Assembly: GCA_964454795.1 (NCBI GenBank)
Contig: CAYVUM010000044.1
Coordinates: 1-27,007, forward strand
Source: CAYVUM01 sp964454795
Lineage (GTDB): Bacteria > Pseudomonadota > Alphaproteobacteria > Rhodospirillales > Defluviicoccaceae
Direction: 5' to 3'
DNA: 27,007 nt
This document shows positions 1-7,516 of the stretch, in pieces (the first letter of the stretch is position 1; every line of letters starts with the position of its first letter). The notes beneath the pieces were generated by a model, which was not told the DNA's origin, ran no database searches, and saw only the letters and a list, made by a program, of their open reading frames with translations. Made by a program: the position numbers and the translations under genes.

Positions 1-1025
1 GCGATGAACATCCCGACGAACGGCGACCAGGCGATCCACCACGCCCAGTAGAACAGGGTCCAGCCGCCGATCCAGGCGCTGGGTTCATAGGCATAAAGCG
101 TAAATGTCTTCTCGACCACGGTGCTGAGGTAGGTGCCGATGTTCTGAACCGTCGCCTGCAGCAGGAACAGCGTCGGGCCCAGGAACAGTACGAACAACAG
201 CAGCCCGAGCGCCAGGAACAGGTTCCATTCACTCAGCCGCTTAATCCCCGCATCCAGCCCGGCGACGACCGAGATGGTCGCCATCAGCGTGATGACGGCG
301 ATCAGGATCATTTGCACGAACGTGTTTTCATCGACGCCGAACACGTAGTTGAGGCCGGCGTTGACCTGCAGCACCCCGAAGCCGAGGGAGGTGGCGACGC
401 CGAACATCGTGCCGAGCACGGCGAAGGTGTCGGCGATGTGCCCGATCGGGCCGTAGATCCGGTCGCCGATGAGCGGATAGAGCGCCGAGCGAATGGTCAA
501 CGGCAAGTTGAAGCGGAAGGCGTAATAGCCGAGCGCCAGTCCGACCACGGCGTAGATCGCCCAGGCATGCAGGCCCCAGTGGAAGAAGGTGATCTTCATC
601 GCCTCGCGGGCGGCGGCGATGGTGCCGCCGTCGCCGACCGGGGGCGTGGTGTAATGCATGATCGGCTCGGCGACGCCGAAAAACATCAGCCCGATGCCCA
701 TGCCGGCGCTGAACAGCATGGCGAACCACGAGGCGTAGGAGTATTCGGGCTCGGAATTGTCGAGGCCGAGCTTGATCCGGCCGTAGCTGGACAGCGCCAG
801 GGCGATGGTGAACAGCACGAACACCGCAACCGACAGCATGTAGAACCAGCCGAAGGTGTCGATAACCCAGTTCTGCACGGCGGAGAACACCGATCCGGCG
901 GACTCCGGCGCCATCGCGCCATACGCCACGAACGCCAGGATCAGCAGCGCCGAAGCATAGAATACCGGCGCGTTGATGTGGCCCTTCAGCCCCAGGACCC
1001 TCTGGTCCCTCCCTTGAGTTTGCAC
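1..1025 (-). CDS. BCCT family betaine/choline/carnitine transporter (partial)
   Basis: Integral membrane transporter of the betaine-choline-carnitine family, which imports quaternary ammonium compounds with Na+ or H+. About 341 residues are visible and the C-terminus runs off the window start; the family is usually 500 or more residues, so about a third is missing. The frame contains the family landmarks: a Gly-rich segment MGIGLMFFGVAEP followed by H-Y, and near the visible end the aromatic stretch FYWAWWIAWSPFVGMFIA, the region that forms the betaine-binding site. Many hydrophobic helices alternate with short loops. I chose the GTG at 1025 because a strong GGAGGAGG Shine-Dalgarno lies just upstream and translation continues unbroken. 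It is on the same strand as the glycosylase gene but 350 bases away, so it probably has its own promoter. The exact substrate cannot be told from the sequence. Confidence 0.9.
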   Translation of the reverse strand, partial: MQTQGRDQRVLGLKGHINAPVFYASALLILAFVAYGAMAPESAGSVFSAVQNWVIDTFGWFYMLSVAVFVLFTIALALSSYGRIKLGLDNSEPEYSYASWFAMLFSAGMGIGLMFFGVAEPIMHYTTPPVGDGGTIAAAREAMKITFFHWGLHAWAIYAVVGLALGYYAFRFNLPLTIRSALYPLIGDRIYGPIGHIADTFAVLGTMFGVATSLGFGVLQVNAGLNYVFGVDENTFVQMILIAVITLMATISVVAGLDAGIKRLSEWNLFLALGLLLFVLFLGPTLFLLQATVQNIGTYLSTVVEKTFTLYAYEPSAWIGGWTLFYWAWWIAWSPFVGMFI

Positions 1026-1375
1026 GATTTTCCCTCCTCCGAAGGTGGTTGGTGAGCGGCGCCGGGGGCGCCTGAAGTCCCGGCGGCAGGCCGGCTCACC
1101 AACGCGGACGGAACCGCACCACGGGCAAGGCGGAGGGCCAGGACGCTTCCTTCTCAACCATCGCGAGGTTGATCACGTGGGCCGGCCCGGCAGGGCCCAC
1201 CCGTTCCAGACGGCGGCAGTATCCCACAGCGCGCTGCGGCGGTGCAAATATCTCAGGCAAGTGGTGGTTGCCGCGGCGGCCGGCCGGCCGGGTCCATCCG
1301 CACGGCAAAGCGGAGTTGGCGCCGACGCATGCGATCAACGGAGCGGCCTTGGGACCGCTCTGCCGGGGCGGCCGG
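1026..1375. other. Intergenic region upstream of BCCT gene
   Basis: These 350 bases hold no convincing gene: the open frames on both strands are Arg/Pro-rich with no recognisable fold. On the minus strand it is the tail of the glycosylase transcript and the leader of the transporter. It contains GC-rich inverted repeats, including one at 1176-1199. I could not pick out a confident -35/-10 pair; GATACT-like bases lie near 1224 but the -35 is poor. Confidence 0.5.
1341..1360 (-). terminator. Weak hairpin after the glycosylase gene
   Basis: GAGCGG and CCGCTC arms (6 bp) enclose an 8-base loop, 16 bases beyond the stop of the uracil-DNA glycosylase-like gene on the minus strand. No T-run follows, so it is at best a weak or Rho-assisted terminator. 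Confidence 0.25.
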
Positions 1376-1978
1376 CTACGTATCCTCGGCGAGCAGCGCC
1401 CCTACCCGGGCTCGCAACGCGGGCAACAACCCGGTCTCGAACCAGGGATTGCGCTTCTGCCAGGCCGTGGTCCGCCAGCTCGGGTGGGGCAGCGGGATCA
1501 GCCCGGGACCGTAGTCCCGCCAGCGCGCGACCGTCTCCGTCAGGGTCCGGCCCTGGCGGCCGGCAAGATAGCGCGCCTGGGCGTAGGCGCCGACGAGCAG
1601 GGTCAGCCGCACCGCTGGCAAGGCGGCCAGCAACGGCGGATGCCAGAGCGGCGCACACTCAGGCCGGGGTGGTTTGTCGCCTCCCCGCGGCAGCCGCCCC
1701 GGATAGCAGAAGCCGGTCGGGATGATTGCGACCCTCCGCTCGTCGTAGAACGCCGCACGGTCGAGGGCGAGCCAGTCGCGGAGCCGGTCCCCCGAGGGAT
1801 CGTTCCAGGGGATCCCTGTCGCATGCACCCTCGTGCCCGGGGCCTGGCCGATGATCAGCAGCCGCGCCGCTGCGCCAGCCCGCAGCACCGGCCGCGGCCC
1901 GAGCGGCAACTCCGCTTCACACACCCGGCAGGCCCGAACCTCGGCGAGCAGGCGGTCCATCTCCCCGCGTGCGTCCAT
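1376..1978 (-). CDS. Uracil-DNA glycosylase superfamily protein, Fe-S type
   Basis: A 200-residue protein of the uracil-DNA glycosylase superfamily (PF03167/COG1573), predicted to remove uracil or a related damaged base from DNA. Motif 1 is GQAPG at residues 44-48 and motif 2 is HPSW at 165-168. Four cysteines are placed as in 4Fe-4S family-4 enzymes: C17 and C20 (CxxC) at the N-terminus and C91 and C108 in the middle, the third in a GFCYPG context like the KCRPPG of family 4. Motif 1 has Gln where classic family-4 enzymes have Glu, and GIPWNDPSGDRLRDWL follows, as in a less-studied COG1573 branch, so the exact activity is uncertain. The ATG at 1978 shares bases with the stop of the upstream permease gene (TGATG), which implies translational coupling. 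Confidence 0.88.
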   Translation of the reverse strand: MDARGEMDRLLAEVRACRVCEAELPLGPRPVLRAGAAARLLIIGQAPGTRVHATGIPWNDPSGDRLRDWLALDRAAFYDERRVAIIPTGFCYPGRLPRGGDKPPRPECAPLWHPPLLAALPAVRLTLLVGAYAQARYLAGRQGRTLTETVARWRDYGPGLIPLPHPSWRTTAWQKRNPWFETGLLPALRARVGALLAEDT

Positions 1979-2781
1979 CACGCCTTCAGCTTGTAGCCGG
2001 TGGCGAACATCCGGTAGCAGAGCAGCCACAGCGCCGTGTTCACCGCCGCCATGACGATCACCCCCTGCCATGGCGGGACGTCGGACACGCCGATGAAGCC
2101 GTAGCGGAAGCCGTCGATCATGTAGAAAAAGGGATTGAACAGGGTAATGGACTGAAACGTCTCCGGCAGCCGGTCGATGGAGTAGAAGGTGCCCGACAGG
2201 AATGACAGCGGGGTGACCAGGAAATTGGTGACCGCGGCGATGTGGTCGAACTTCTCCGACCAGATGCCGCCGGCGACCCCGAGGAGCGAAAGCATCAGCG
2301 ATGCCATGACCCCGTGGTAGACGATGAAGCCGAAATGGGACAGATGCAGGGCCACAAACGGCGCGCAGGAAACGGCGACGACCAGCCCGACGACCAGCCC
2401 GCGGGTCACACCGCCAAGCGCAATGCCAAGGGTCAGTTCATGGGCGTCGAGCGGCGGCATCAGGGTGTCGACAATATTGCCCTGGACCTTGGCGATGACG
2501 ATCGACGAGGAGGTGTTGGCAAAGGCGTTCTGGGCGATCGCCATCATGATCAGGCCGGGCGCGATGTACTCCAGGAACGGCAGGCCCTTGACCGACTCGA
2601 CAGCCCGGCCGAGGGCGAGCGCGAAGATCGCCATGAACAACAGCGTCGTTACCACCGGGGCGACGATCGTCTGGGTATAGACCTTGAGGAAGCGCCGCAC
2701 CTCCCGCTGGTACAGCGTCCATAGCCCCCGCCAGTTCCAGCGGGCGTCGATGTCGGTGCCGAACGGGGTGGGTGCATCCAT
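1978..2781 (-). CDS. ABC-2 type transporter permease
   Basis: A 267-residue membrane protein of the ABC-2 permease family (YadH/NodJ-like), the membrane half of an exporter that moves drugs, lipids or polysaccharide intermediates outward. It has the usual soluble N-terminal stretch with RGLWTLYQREVRRF, six predicted helices, and the conserved NPFFYMIDGFRYGF segment before the last helix. The ATG at 2781 gives the family length; an open frame continues upstream, but it overlaps recX and lacks family features. No ATP-binding subunit is adjacent in the visible sequence, so the partner must be encoded elsewhere. Its stop overlaps the glycosylase start, and its start is 42 bases from the divergent recX start, so the two promoters share this short interval. 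Confidence 0.92.
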   Translation of the reverse strand: MDAPTPFGTDIDARWNWRGLWTLYQREVRRFLKVYTQTIVAPVVTTLLFMAIFALALGRAVESVKGLPFLEYIAPGLIMMAIAQNAFANTSSSIVIAKVQGNIVDTLMPPLDAHELTLGIALGGVTRGLVVGLVVAVSCAPFVALHLSHFGFIVYHGVMASLMLSLLGVAGGIWSEKFDHIAAVTNFLVTPLSFLSGTFYSIDRLPETFQSITLFNPFFYMIDGFRYGFIGVSDVPPWQGVIVMAAVNTALWLLCYRMFATGYKLKA

Positions 2782-2823
2782 GGAGATTGTCCGATTGCCG
2801 GGCGGGGGCCGGCTGTTCCCATA

Positions 2824-3426
2824 ATGGCCGGCGAGGGCGAGGGCAACACCCGCCGCCGCGGCCGGCTGCCGCCGCCGACCACTCCGGAGGCGCTGGAGCA
2901 CGCCGCTGGCGCCTATCTCACCCGTTTCGCCGCCTCGACGGAGCGGCTCCGCCAAGTGCTGCTCCGCCAGGTGGAGCGGTCCGCCGCGGCGCGCGGGGAG
3001 GAGCCGGAGGCCGGCCGGGCCTTGGTCGAGGCGCTCATCGCCCGGTTCGTCCGTTCCGGTCTTTTGGATGACCGCCGCTTTGCGGAAGGCCGCGCGGATG
3101 CCCTCCATCGGCGCGGGCTTGCCGCTCAGGCGATCCGCCACCGGCTGCGTGCCGACGGTGTGAGCGAAGACGCGATCGATGCAGCCCTTGCGGCCCTTTC
3201 CGCGGCCCGCCAGGACTCCGCCGTCCCGCTGGACCTGGCCGCGGCCGTCCATCTCGCCCGCCGCCGCCGGCTGGGACCGTTCCGTGTCCCGGCCGACCGC
3301 CGCGCCCGCCGGACCCGCGATCTGGCGGCGCTGTCCCGCGCCGGCTTTGATCCCGATACCGCCCGGGCGGTGATCGACGCTGAGAGCCCGGAGGAGCTGG
3401 AGGAACAGGTCGGATTGCGGCCGTGA
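2824..3426 (+). CDS. recX: RecX family regulatory protein
   Basis: A 200-residue protein of the RecX family, small helical proteins that bind RecA filaments and modulate recombination and the SOS response. The match rests on the pattern LLDDRRFAEGRADALHRRG at residues 80-98, followed by the I-R-H-R-L-R-A-D-G-V repeat typical of RecX three-helix units, and an acidic C-terminal segment. The first 20 residues are a charged and Pro-rich extension. recA is not in the window, as is common in alphaproteobacteria. The ATG at 2824 begins a clean frame; no strong Shine-Dalgarno is visible. I looked for an alphaproteobacterial LexA box (GTTC-N7-GTTC) in the 42-base upstream gap and did not find one. Confidence 0.85.
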   Translation: MAGEGEGNTRRRGRLPPPTTPEALEHAAGAYLTRFAASTERLRQVLLRQVERSAAARGEEPEAGRALVEALIARFVRSGLLDDRRFAEGRADALHRRGLAAQAIRHRLRADGVSEDAIDAALAALSAARQDSAVPLDLAAAVHLARRRRLGPFRVPADRRARRTRDLAALSRAGFDPDTARAVIDAESPEELEEQVGLRP

Positions 3427-3442
3427 ACTGCCGCCGGTACGA

Positions 3443-3763
3443 TCAGGTCCTGGCCTTGACCTCGGTCATCAGCTTTTCGCAAGTAGCGGCATTCAAGGGC
3501 AGTTTCTCGGAGAGGTTGGCCCGCTCGACCACTTCCTTGAACTCGGTACGCAGGTGCGCCGCCGTCGCCTCGAGCAGTTGCTGCGACGGCTCGGAGGAGA
3601 GTATGCCCTGCTGCTCGGCGACCCGTACGGCCGAACAGACGCCGAATTCGGTGCCGATGGTGCCGCCGGCCACCATCCCCATGCCACCGCCGACACTGCC
3701 ACCCAGCACGAACCCGAGTCCGCCACCAATGAGGAACACAAGACTATACCAAAGAGCTTTCAT
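3443..3763 (-). CDS. Small membrane protein with glycine zipper
   Basis: A 106-residue protein of unknown function. Residues 1-45 form a hydrophobic segment rich in GxxxG spacings (GGGLGFVLGGSVGGG and onward), a glycine-zipper pattern that packs helices in membranes. The remaining 60 residues are soluble, charged and probably helical, with two cysteines in total (one in FGVCSAV and one in ATCEKL). The start at 3763 has a GGAG Shine-Dalgarno 8 bases away. It lies 46 bases downstream of the GlsB-like gene on the same strand, so the two may be co-transcribed; it ends tail to tail with recX, 16 bases apart. I do not recognise a specific function. Confidence 0.75.
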   Translation of the reverse strand: MKALWYSLVFLIGGGLGFVLGGSVGGGMGMVAGGTIGTEFGVCSAVRVAEQQGILSSEPSQQLLEATAAHLRTEFKEVVERANLSEKLPLNAATCEKLMTEVKART

Positions 3764-3809
3764 CGGTTTTTCTCCGGTCTTGCTGGCGTCGCCGGGGGGC
3801 CGTTACCCC

Positions 3810-4067
3810 TCAGGCGCGGCCCCTCCTGATCAGTCCGACGATCACCAGCAAAACGATCGCACCAACGGTAGCGGTGATCAGGGAGCCGATGATGTTGGTC
3901 GTTTCGAAGCCGAGCACGCGGAACAGCAGCCCGCCGAGCACTGCGCCGATGACCCCGACGACCAGATTGCCGATCAGTCCGAAGCCACCGCCGGTCATGA
4001 TCCTGCCGGCGAGCCAGCCGGCCGCCAGCCCGATCAGCAGAAACAGCAGAAGTGACATAAGATCCAT
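3810..4067 (-). CDS. GlsB/YeaQ/YmgE family stress-response membrane protein
   Basis: An 85-residue inner-membrane protein of the transglycosylase-associated/GlsB-YeaQ-YmgE family (PF04226). The sequence is almost wholly hydrophobic and Gly-rich, with GWLAGRIMTGGGFGLIGN and a following VGVIGAVLGGLLF helix, both characteristic. Members are often induced by stress, but the molecular role is unclear. The first codon touches the run of N, so the ribosome-binding site lies in the gap and the true start could be the Met at 4058 or lie within the gap. The glycine-zipper gene follows 46 bases downstream. Confidence 0.85.
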   Translation of the reverse strand: MDLMSLLLFLLIGLAAGWLAGRIMTGGGFGLIGNLVVGVIGAVLGGLLFRVLGFETTNIIGSLITATVGAIVLLVIVGLIRRGRA

Positions 4068-4167
4068 NNNNNNNNNNNNNNNNNNNNNNNNNNNNNNNNN
4101 NNNNNNNNNNNNNNNNNNNNNNNNNNNNNNNNNNNNNNNNNNNNNNNNNNNNNNNNNNNNNNNNNNN
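4068..4167. other. Assembly gap (100 N)
   Basis: Exactly 100 undetermined bases. A round 100 is the usual placeholder for a scaffold gap of unknown size, so genes or promoters may be missing here and adjacency across the gap is not proven. Confidence 0.97.
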
Positions 4168-4192
4168 CCTGTACCGTTGTCACCGCGGCGCT

Positions 4193-4636
4193 TCAGCCGG
4201 CCATGGTGGACGAGCGGGCGAAAGTGTTGCTCGGAATCAAAACCAGCGCCAGAAAAACAATGCCGCTCAGCACCGCTCCCGCCCCTTCGGAAAGCGTCGC
4301 CGAAACGGCAAGGTTGATGCCCACCAGGATCGCGGCCACCGGCCAGCCGGGCAGGCCCATGTCGCGGAGACGCTTGGCCTGAAGGTTGAGGCTGACGAAC
4401 ACCAGAACGACCCCGACCAGGGCGAACAGGATCATCGCCGGCTGGCCGACCTGCGCCACCAGCTCGTCCTGGGTCGGGGGAAACCCGCCCCCGGTGGTCT
4501 GTTCGTAAAGTCCGATGGCGAGACCGGCGGCCACGCTGATGACAATGACGAACAAGACAAGGCCGAGCCAGTAGGCGAGATAGCCCAGCCGGTTCAGCCG
4601 GCCATCGCTGAGGTCAGCAAAGTAAACACGCAGCAT
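4193..4636 (-). CDS. DUF805 family membrane protein
   Basis: A 147-residue inner-membrane protein of the DUF805 family (PF05656), function unknown. It shows the family layout: an N-terminal GRLNRLGYLAYW segment leading into the first helix, four hydrophobic helices in all, the cytoplasmic QAKRLRDMGLPGW motif between helices 2 and 3, and an NTF near the C-terminus. The start at 4636 has a GGAGG Shine-Dalgarno 9 bases upstream. It is on the same strand as the lipoprotein gene (115 bases upstream) and the small membrane proteins beyond the gap, so an envelope-related cluster is possible. Confidence 0.88.
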   Translation of the reverse strand: MLRVYFADLSDGRLNRLGYLAYWLGLVLFVIVISVAAGLAIGLYEQTTGGGFPPTQDELVAQVGQPAMILFALVGVVLVFVSLNLQAKRLRDMGLPGWPVAAILVGINLAVSATLSEGAGAVLSGIVFLALVLIPSNTFARSSTMAG

Positions 4637-4751
4637 GGCTCTCGACCTCCCCTTTTGGGCCGCGCTCTCGCCTCACGGTCGCGTCCTGATCGTTACCGCG
4701 CGCTGCGACGGGCCGACTGCCCGTGCGGTCCACCCGATGCAGCGCCAAGGC

Positions 4752-5348
4752 TCATCCGCCCGAGATCACCGCGTCCGGAATTTCATACCGTTCGTCACCG
4801 ACCTGGATGATGTGCTGGTCACCCTGTTGTTGGGCGCTGGCCTCGATATCGCCGTCGGCCCCACTGATGTCGGCGCTTGCGAAGCTGCCGTTCTCGAAAA
4901 ACAGCACGCGTTTGCCGCCGTGCGGTCTGGTCACAGCCACCGCCGCCGTACCACCGGCCTCGCGGGCAACCCCGAAATCGCACTGGGTCATCGCCGCCCC
5001 GGCCTCCATGGCGCAGGGGATCTGGCCGGTGGCGTCAAATTCGCCCTGACCAACGCGAGCAGAGGCGGAGAGCATCTCCTCCTCTTCCTTCACCGGCTCG
5101 GACATCGCCGTCGTTTCCGTCTCCGCCGACGGCTGCTCACCGGCCGCCGGTTCGGTCGGCTCAGTCCCGGCCGCGGCCTGCTCCTGCTCCTGAGCCGGTG
5201 CCTCCGCTGTCGGCTGTTCCTGCGCCGGTGCCTCGGTGGACGACGTCTCGGCAGGCTTTTCCGCCGTCTCGGAGCTGTCGTCACAGGCTGCGAGCCCGGC
5301 AAGGGCGCAGCAGAGTGCGGTCGTCAGAACGAAATGGCGAGGTTTCAT
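4752..5348 (-). CDS. Lipoprotein with acidic linker and YEIPDA-type C-terminal domain
   Basis: A 198-residue predicted lipoprotein of unknown function. A signal peptide ends in the lipobox LAAC with the lipidated Cys at residue 22; the next residue is Asp, which in enterobacteria favours retention in the inner membrane. Residues about 25-95 are a low-complexity linker of Ala, Glu, Gln, Pro and Thr. The C-terminal part is a compact domain with two cysteines (IPCAM and TQCDFGVAR) and the ending GDERYEIPDAVISGG, a pattern I know from uncharacterised alphaproteobacterial proteins. The Met at 5348 is preferred over one eight codons upstream because it has a GGAG Shine-Dalgarno and starts the signal peptide. 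It is divergent from the repeat protein at 5733. Confidence 0.82.
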   Translation of the reverse strand: MKPRHFVLTTALCCALAGLAACDDSSETAEKPAETSSTEAPAQEQPTAEAPAQEQEQAAAGTEPTEPAAGEQPSAETETTAMSEPVKEEEEMLSASARVGQGEFDATGQIPCAMEAGAAMTQCDFGVAREAGGTAAVAVTRPHGGKRVLFFENGSFASADISGADGDIEASAQQQGDQHIIQVGDERYEIPDAVISGG

Positions 5349-5732
5349 TTTCCAGTTCTCCACTTGTTGCAATGCGCCGTCCGATCCGAGAGATCGCCAC
5401 GGCTTGGCCCGGCAGAAGCGCTGAGCCGGCCGATGCGCTGCCGGTATTCAGCTCCCGGGGTGCCAGTTTCCTCCCGGACAGCCTTCGTCATTCTGCGGCC
5501 GGTCAAGCCGACCGTCACCCTCCTGTGATGAAGCACCGCATCATGAGATTGCGCCGGCAGTGTGTCCCACCAGCTTTCCCCACCGATCACAATAACAGGC
5601 TTGCCAAGCGAAGGCGACGGCCACGGCGGTCTCCCGGCCGCTGGTTTCTGCTCTGTGTTTGCGAAGCGTCAATCACTCTCCGCTTGAATGGTGCGTCCCG
5701 CGTCGTGCCGCGGCCGTCCGAGGAGCCGACCG
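5349..5732. other. Divergent intergenic region
   Basis: 384 bases between two genes that point away from each other, so it must carry both promoters. I see no convincing gene: an 81-codon minus-strand frame crosses the lipoprotein start and resembles nothing. A short inverted repeat TGATG-N8-CATCA lies near 5527-5544. I could not assign -35/-10 boxes with confidence. Confidence 0.5.
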
Positions 5733-7229
5733 ATGGCGCAAACCGCCCTGCCCGAACCTGAGCCGGCTGTCCCGTCCCCCCCAGGGACCGGCAGCAGCAC
5801 GGCCGCGCCACCGTCGCTGCCGGTCCGCACTCTGGAGCCATCGGCCTCGGCCCCGGTTCCCCTCGCGGCCCGAATCGCGACCGGTCGGGATGCCTTCTCA
5901 CGGCTTGCCGCCTATCTCCGCCACGGCCGGCTTGAACGGCTGGAAGCGCACGTCGCACCCCTCTCAGGCGCCGAGGCTCAGAAGAACGACACCGATCTGG
6001 TGGTCCGCGCCCTTAACCAGCGCTGGGGCTTTCGCCTCCGACCGCTGGCCCGGGGGATCGCCCGCGCTCCGGGTCCCCTCGACCCTCCGGCGCTGATGAC
6101 CATTGCCGCGGCCGCCCGCCGCTGGCTCGCCCAATCGGGGGGCGATCTGTTCGTCTGGGGTGAGGTGCCGTCGCCCGGCACAACGATTCACCTCCGCTTC
6201 GTCCCCGCTACGGCCCCGCTCGATGAGCAGGTTGGCGGATCCGGTTTGCTGAACGTGCTCGGTCTGCCAATCGGCTTCCCGCCGGCGTTCGCCGATCTGG
6301 TCCACACCGTCGCCCTGGCCGCCGCCGTGCCGGCCACCGCCGGCCAGGCCCGGGGCCGCTTCTACCGCCTCGCCACCGGCTTCCGCGCCGCCGCCCGGGT
6401 GGTTGCCAGCCTGCCGCCAACCTTGACCTCCTTCGAACGCGGCAGCCTCCACGCCGGCCTCGGTGACGCCGCCGCCCTGCTCGCCCAGCATCCGCCCTAC
6501 CGGCCGCTGGCGGTTACGGCGATCCAGGCCTACCGCACCGCGCTGCGCTCTCTCCATGAAACCGAGGCCGCCGGGCTGATCACCGCGATCCATCGCAACC
6601 TGGGCGGTGCGGCGCTGCTCCGCCCGGAGGCTGACTACGATGCCCGGGTGCTGGGCGAAGCGGTAGAGGCCCTGCGGACGGCAGCCGGGAGCCTCGACCG
6701 CATTGCCATGTCCCAGGCCTGGGCCGCGACCCAGGACCGCCTTGGCGAGGCCCTGTACCGGCTGGAGCCGCGCAGCGAGGAGCCCGGTCTGCTCGACGAG
6801 GCCGTCGCCGCTCATCGCGCCGCCCTGACCGTGTTCGATCGCAGCGTCACCCCGCTTGCCTGGCGGCGGGCCAAGCACAATCTCGGCCGGGCCGCTCAGG
6901 TCCTGGGCGAGCAACGGCGGAGCCGCGAGCTCCTGGAGACGGCGGTCGCCGCGTGCCGGGACGCCCTGACCGCGGCGGCGGACGGGGAAGCCCCGCTGGC
7001 CCGGGCGGCGATCCACAACACCCTCGGTGCGGCCCTGTTCCTGCTCGGCCGCCATGGCGGCGGGGAGGGGGCCCTGGCCGATGCGATCGCGGCCTTCGCT
7101 GAATCCGCGGCTCTCGCTGCCAGCCAGGGTGCAACGGAAGCCGAGAAGCTGGCGATCAAGAACAAAGCCAGGGTTGAATCGGCCCGGCGCCGCGCTGCGG
7201 TGCGCACCACCAGCCGCCCGGCACGCTAG
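5733..7229 (+). CDS. Tetratricopeptide-like repeat protein
   Basis: A 498-residue, Ala-rich, probably cytoplasmic protein. Residues 1-60 are Pro/Ala/Ser-rich and likely disordered. The middle contains a segment with FVWGEVP and IHLRF, and the last 270 residues form degenerate helical repeats of TPR type (for example AIHRNLGGAAL, QAWAATQDRLGEALYRL, RRAKHNLGRAAQVLG and AIHNTLGAALFLLG, about 50-60 residues apart). Such repeats usually hold protein partners. No catalytic domain is recognisable. The Met at 5733 has a GAGGAG Shine-Dalgarno 8 bases upstream and is preferred over one 15 codons earlier. The TAG stop is also the first three bases of the palindromic repeat that follows. Confidence 0.8.
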   Translation: MAQTALPEPEPAVPSPPGTGSSTAAPPSLPVRTLEPSASAPVPLAARIATGRDAFSRLAAYLRHGRLERLEAHVAPLSGAEAQKNDTDLVVRALNQRWGFRLRPLARGIARAPGPLDPPALMTIAAAARRWLAQSGGDLFVWGEVPSPGTTIHLRFVPATAPLDEQVGGSGLLNVLGLPIGFPPAFADLVHTVALAAAVPATAGQARGRFYRLATGFRAAARVVASLPPTLTSFERGSLHAGLGDAAALLAQHPPYRPLAVTAIQAYRTALRSLHETEAAGLITAIHRNLGGAALLRPEADYDARVLGEAVEALRTAAGSLDRIAMSQAWAATQDRLGEALYRLEPRSEEPGLLDEAVAAHRAALTVFDRSVTPLAWRRAKHNLGRAAQVLGEQRRSRELLETAVAACRDALTAAADGEAPLARAAIHNTLGAALFLLGRHGGGEGALADAIAAFAESAALAASQGATEAEKLAIKNKARVESARRRAAVRTTSRPAR

Positions 7230-7290
7230 AGCGGGTCGCCTCCCAATAGGATCGCTCCGCGATGCTATTGGGAGGCGTGAATCCGCTCTA
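7227..7290. repeat. Palindromic repeat unit 1 (AGAGCGG-ended)
   Basis: A 64-base near-perfect palindrome. Outer arms TAGAGCGG and CCGCTCTA, a 12-bp middle stem (GCCTCCCAATAG with CTATTGGGAGGC), and an inner ATCGC-TCC-GCGAT hairpin. It begins in the stop codon of the upstream repeat protein. The shape and the AGAGC ends resemble the intergenic palindromic elements scattered in alphaproteobacterial genomes. In RNA it would form one long hairpin and could stop transcription or protect the 3' end. Confidence 0.85.
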
Positions 7291-7302
7291 CCCTGTTGAA
7301 TC

Positions 7303-7364
7303 AGAGCAGCTTCACCCGATCAGATTGGATCGCAAAGCGATTCAATCAGATCGGGATCTGCTCT
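7303..7364. repeat. Palindromic repeat unit 2 (AGAGCAG-ended)
   Basis: A 62-base palindrome 12 bases after unit 1. Outer arms AGAGCAG and CTGCTCT, a long inner stem from CCCGATC through GATTGGATCGC to its complement with one mismatch and one G-T pair, and a loop AAA. The ends and the inner ATCGC/GCGAT are shared with unit 1 while the mid-stem sequence differs but still pairs with itself, so the two look like members of one element family. Confidence 0.85.
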
Positions 7365-7516
7365 AACCACCTCGCCCGCGCAACCGGTCCGGCAGCTGGA
7401 GGACAAGTCCGTTCTTTTTTCTGGACGAGCGCGGGTCCGGTTCCGACATCTCGCGGGGTAACATGCGTCGGGGCCGCAATGATCATTACGCATCAGAACC
7501 GGGCGTGGCCAGGGCC

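Noticed and set aside
312..1055. 247-codon plus-strand open frame opposite the BCCT transporter
   Set aside because: His/Glu/Arg-rich with no family pattern; the transporter frame is clear on the minus strand.
1096..1338. 80-codon minus-strand open frame in the transporter leader
   Set aside because: No Shine-Dalgarno, atypical composition and no similarity I recognise; I treated the region as non-coding.
2782..2823. LexA box before recX
   Set aside because: Only a single GTTC half-site is present; the second half at N7 spacing is missing.
5345..5590. 81-codon minus-strand open frame upstream of the lipoprotein
   Set aside because: It overlaps the lipoprotein start in another frame, has no good ribosome-binding site and resembles no known protein.
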